A DNA stretch of 7,671 nucleotides, taken from the NCBI GenBank assembly GCA_900322025.1, contig ONYJ01000167.1, positions 1 through 7,671 of the forward strand, in the 5' to 3' direction. This DNA is from an uncultured Bacteroidales bacterium. GTDB taxonomy: Bacteria > Bacteroidota > Bacteroidia > Bacteroidales > UBA932. Position numbers and translations under genes: made by a program. The notes beneath the pieces are model-generated. The model saw only the letters and a program-made list of their open reading frames with translations. It made no database searches and had not been told where the DNA came from. Shown here one piece after another: positions 6,374 through 7,671 of the stretch (position 1 is its first letter; every line of letters begins with the position of its first letter).

Positions 6374-7611
6374 GGAAAATTGCTGCAGACTACGCATTTC
6401 TCTTGGATAAGGGCCCCACTCCTTTCTATAGGCCTCTCATTTCTATAGACGAAAGAGGGAAAATTCTTGCCATAGAACAATGGGACGATGCAGATTTAAC
6501 AGATAATAGAACAGAGTATTATAAAGGCACGCTCGTTCCCGGCTTTGTAAATTCGCATTGCCACATAGAGCTCTCTCATCTTAAAGGAGTTTTTGAAGAA
6601 GCCACCGGCATGAGCGGATTTATCAATCAAATAAACAAGCTGAGAGAGAGCGTTGATGAAGAAGGCAGGCTTACTGCCATGAAGACAGAATTTGAGAATT
6701 TTTCTAAACAAGGCATTGTAGCGGTTTCTGATATAAGTAATTGCGCCGAAAGCTTTGCTCTAAAGAAATACTATCTCAACCTGCTACTCTCTAATCCCCA
6801 TTCGGCTTTTCCTATATATTTCAAAACCTTTGTAGAGCTTTTCGGCACAGAAAAAGAAGATGCTGATAATATCTTAGAGAGTGGTTTGCAAATAGTTAAA
6901 AAAGCCGCAAATATTGGACTGGATGCCGGCATTACTCCGCACTCATGCTATACTATGAGCCCGCAACTCCTTACTATGGCAGCTGTAAAAGGCCTTGAAA
7001 CAGGCTACATTTCATATCACAGTCAAGAAAGTCAAGAGGAAGAAGATTTGATAATGAATGGGAGCGGAGCCTTGGCAGACAACTACAAAAACAGAGGTCT
7101 CTCTACACCTCCTATTACCCACACTACTGCACTGGAGTATTTTATAAATCTACTTATGACCAAACAAGATGGCAGCTTAGAAAAAATTGGCGGGAACATC
7201 AACCTTGTACACAATGTGGTTATAAGCCAAACAAGCATAGATAAGGCCATGCAGTGCCTAAAAAATCCATTCTTTACCATTTGCCCTTTATCAAACATAT
7301 TCATACATAGAGAATTACCGCCAATACGCCTAATGCTCAAGAATTCGCTTAAAATCTGTATAGGAACAGACAGTCTTTCTTCTAACCACATACTGAATAT
7401 GGTTAAAGAAATGTTGTGCCTGCAAGAGCATTTTCCAGATATAACCCTATCGGAAATGCTACTATGGGCCTGTAGCAATGGAGCTGAGTATATAGGCAAG
7501 CAAGATATTATGGGAAGTCTTTCCGTGGGCAAAATACCCGGTGTAGTTCTTTTGGAGAATCTTCATAACTTCTGCCTTACTCCGGAAAGTTCTTCCAGAA
7601 GACTTGCCTAA
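6370..7611 (+). CDS. Amidohydrolase-superfamily metal-dependent hydrolase (deaminase-like, COG0402 type)
   Basis: This 413-residue protein has the layout of the amidohydrolase superfamily: a small N-terminal beta part, then PGFVNSHCHIELSH (57-70), which gives the HxH metal pair H63/H65. Further on come H191 in TPHSCYT, H217 with E220 in YHSQE, H281 in LVHNV, ICPLSN (304-309), and D334 in IGTDS. By comparison with SAH/MTA-deaminase-type enzymes, H63, H65, H217 and D334 are the expected metal ligands, E220 and H281 the proton-shuttle residues, and H191 a substrate contact, so hydrolytic deamination of a purine-like or other cyclic substrate is plausible. The true substrate cannot be told from sequence. 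The C-terminus returns to the beta part (IPGVVLLENL) and ends SRRLA. No signal peptide: cytoplasmic. Its ATG overlaps the lipoprotein stop by four bases, a tight link between a surface protein and a cytosolic enzyme with no obvious shared task. Confidence 0.88.
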   Translation: MRKIAADYAFLLDKGPTPFYRPLISIDERGKILAIEQWDDADLTDNRTEYYKGTLVPGFVNSHCHIELSHLKGVFEEATGMSGFINQINKLRESVDEEGRLTAMKTEFENFSKQGIVAVSDISNCAESFALKKYYLNLLLSNPHSAFPIYFKTFVELFGTEKEDADNILESGLQIVKKAANIGLDAGITPHSCYTMSPQLLTMAAVKGLETGYISYHSQESQEEEDLIMNGSGALADNYKNRGLSTPPITHTTALEYFINLLMTKQDGSLEKIGGNINLVHNVVISQTSIDKAMQCLKNPFFTICPLSNIFIHRELPPIRLMLKNSLKICIGTDSLSSNHILNMVKEMLCLQEHFPDITLSEMLLWACSNGAEYIGKQDIMGSLSVGKIPGVVLLENLHNFCLTPESSSRRLA

Positions 7612-7671
7612 GGCTGCTCAAACAAAGTAGAATATGGCAGAAAGCCTAACAGAATAACACGTAACAGAATA
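7608..7671 (-). CDS. Possible C-terminus of a convergent membrane-protein gene (partial)
   Basis: On the minus strand a frame enters from the right edge and stops with TAG at 7610-7608, overlapping the end of the amidohydrolase gene by four bases. The 20 visible residues include ILLRVILLGFLPYSTLF and end in EQP, which looks like a last transmembrane segment with a short polar tail. Only 60 bases are available, the opposite strand is also open, and no homology can be judged, so this is a weak call. A non-coding gap is the alternative. Confidence 0.28.
   Translation of the reverse strand, partial: ILLRVILLGFLPYSTLFEQP
7647..7671. repeat. Short direct repeat TAACAGAATA, two copies at the window edge
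   Basis: TAACAGAATA occurs at 7647-7656 and again at 7662-7671, a 15-base period, and the second copy is cut off by the window end. If the minus-strand frame here is coding, the repeat simply encodes the repeated Ile-Leu-Leu. It may otherwise be the start of a longer tandem array; two copies are too few to decide. Confidence 0.35.

Noticed and set aside
7083..7532. 149-codon minus-strand open frame inside the amidohydrolase gene
   Set aside because: It lies opposite the conserved H281 to D334 region, has no domain or promoter, and its composition is typical of an antisense shadow.
7611..7647. Hairpin AGGCT / AGCCT after the amidohydrolase as a terminator
   Set aside because: The stem is only five to seven pairs with a large loop or a bulge, and no T-run follows on either strand.
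1..7671. Search for a defence system, mobile element, CRISPR array or tRNA
   Set aside because: No transposase, integrase, terminal repeats, spaced repeat array or tRNA-like fold was seen; every long frame is accounted for by housekeeping or envelope genes.

Overview
The window looks like a chromosomal segment from a Bacteroidetes bacterium, most likely of the order Bacteroidales. The evidence is: (i) promoter boxes of the Bacteroidetes type (-7 TAnnTTTG, with a -33 TTG about 20 bases upstream) in place of E. coli-type -10/-35 boxes; (ii) almost no Shine-Dalgarno sequences; (iii) a DUF4296-type lipoprotein and a DUF6427-like membrane protein, both characteristic of this phylum; (iv) an AT-leaning composition with frequent AGA and ATA codons. 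The assignment rests on reading the sequence, not on a database search.

Layout. Bases 1-5726 hold six genes on the minus strand, transcribed right to left: a small NodB-type polysaccharide deacetylase (5115-5726), purD (3758-5089), a polytopic membrane protein (2830-3753), a PBP4-type D-Ala-D-Ala carboxypeptidase/endopeptidase (1327-2814), a class I PLP aminotransferase (88-1284), and the first 30 codons of purM (1-91), cut by the window edge. Gaps are 25, 4, 15 and 42 bases, then a 4-base ATGA overlap, so this can be read as one operon with internal promoters before purD and the PBP4 gene. A 59-base divergent promoter region (5727-5785) separates it from a plus-strand pair: a lipoprotein (5786-6373) and an amidohydrolase of the deaminase type (6370-7611), joined by another ATGA overlap. 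The last 60 bases may hold the end of a convergent minus-strand membrane-protein gene. No intergenic stretch exceeds about 60 bases, and I see no RNA gene, CRISPR array, mobile element or phage gene.

How the genes fit together. PurD and PurM are steps 2 and 5 of IMP synthesis. Between and beside them lie genes for the cell envelope (deacetylase, PBP4, membrane protein, lipoprotein) and an aminotransferase that may supply aspartate or glutamate-linked nitrogen. The mixture of purine and envelope genes probably reflects co-expression for growth rather than one pathway. Most of the window is ordinary housekeeping DNA. The observations most worth a second look are the placement of -7 boxes only 4-5 bases before start codons (implying nearly leaderless mRNAs), the inverted pair of -7 boxes in the divergent promoter, and the uncharacterised membrane protein locked between purD and the PBP4 gene.
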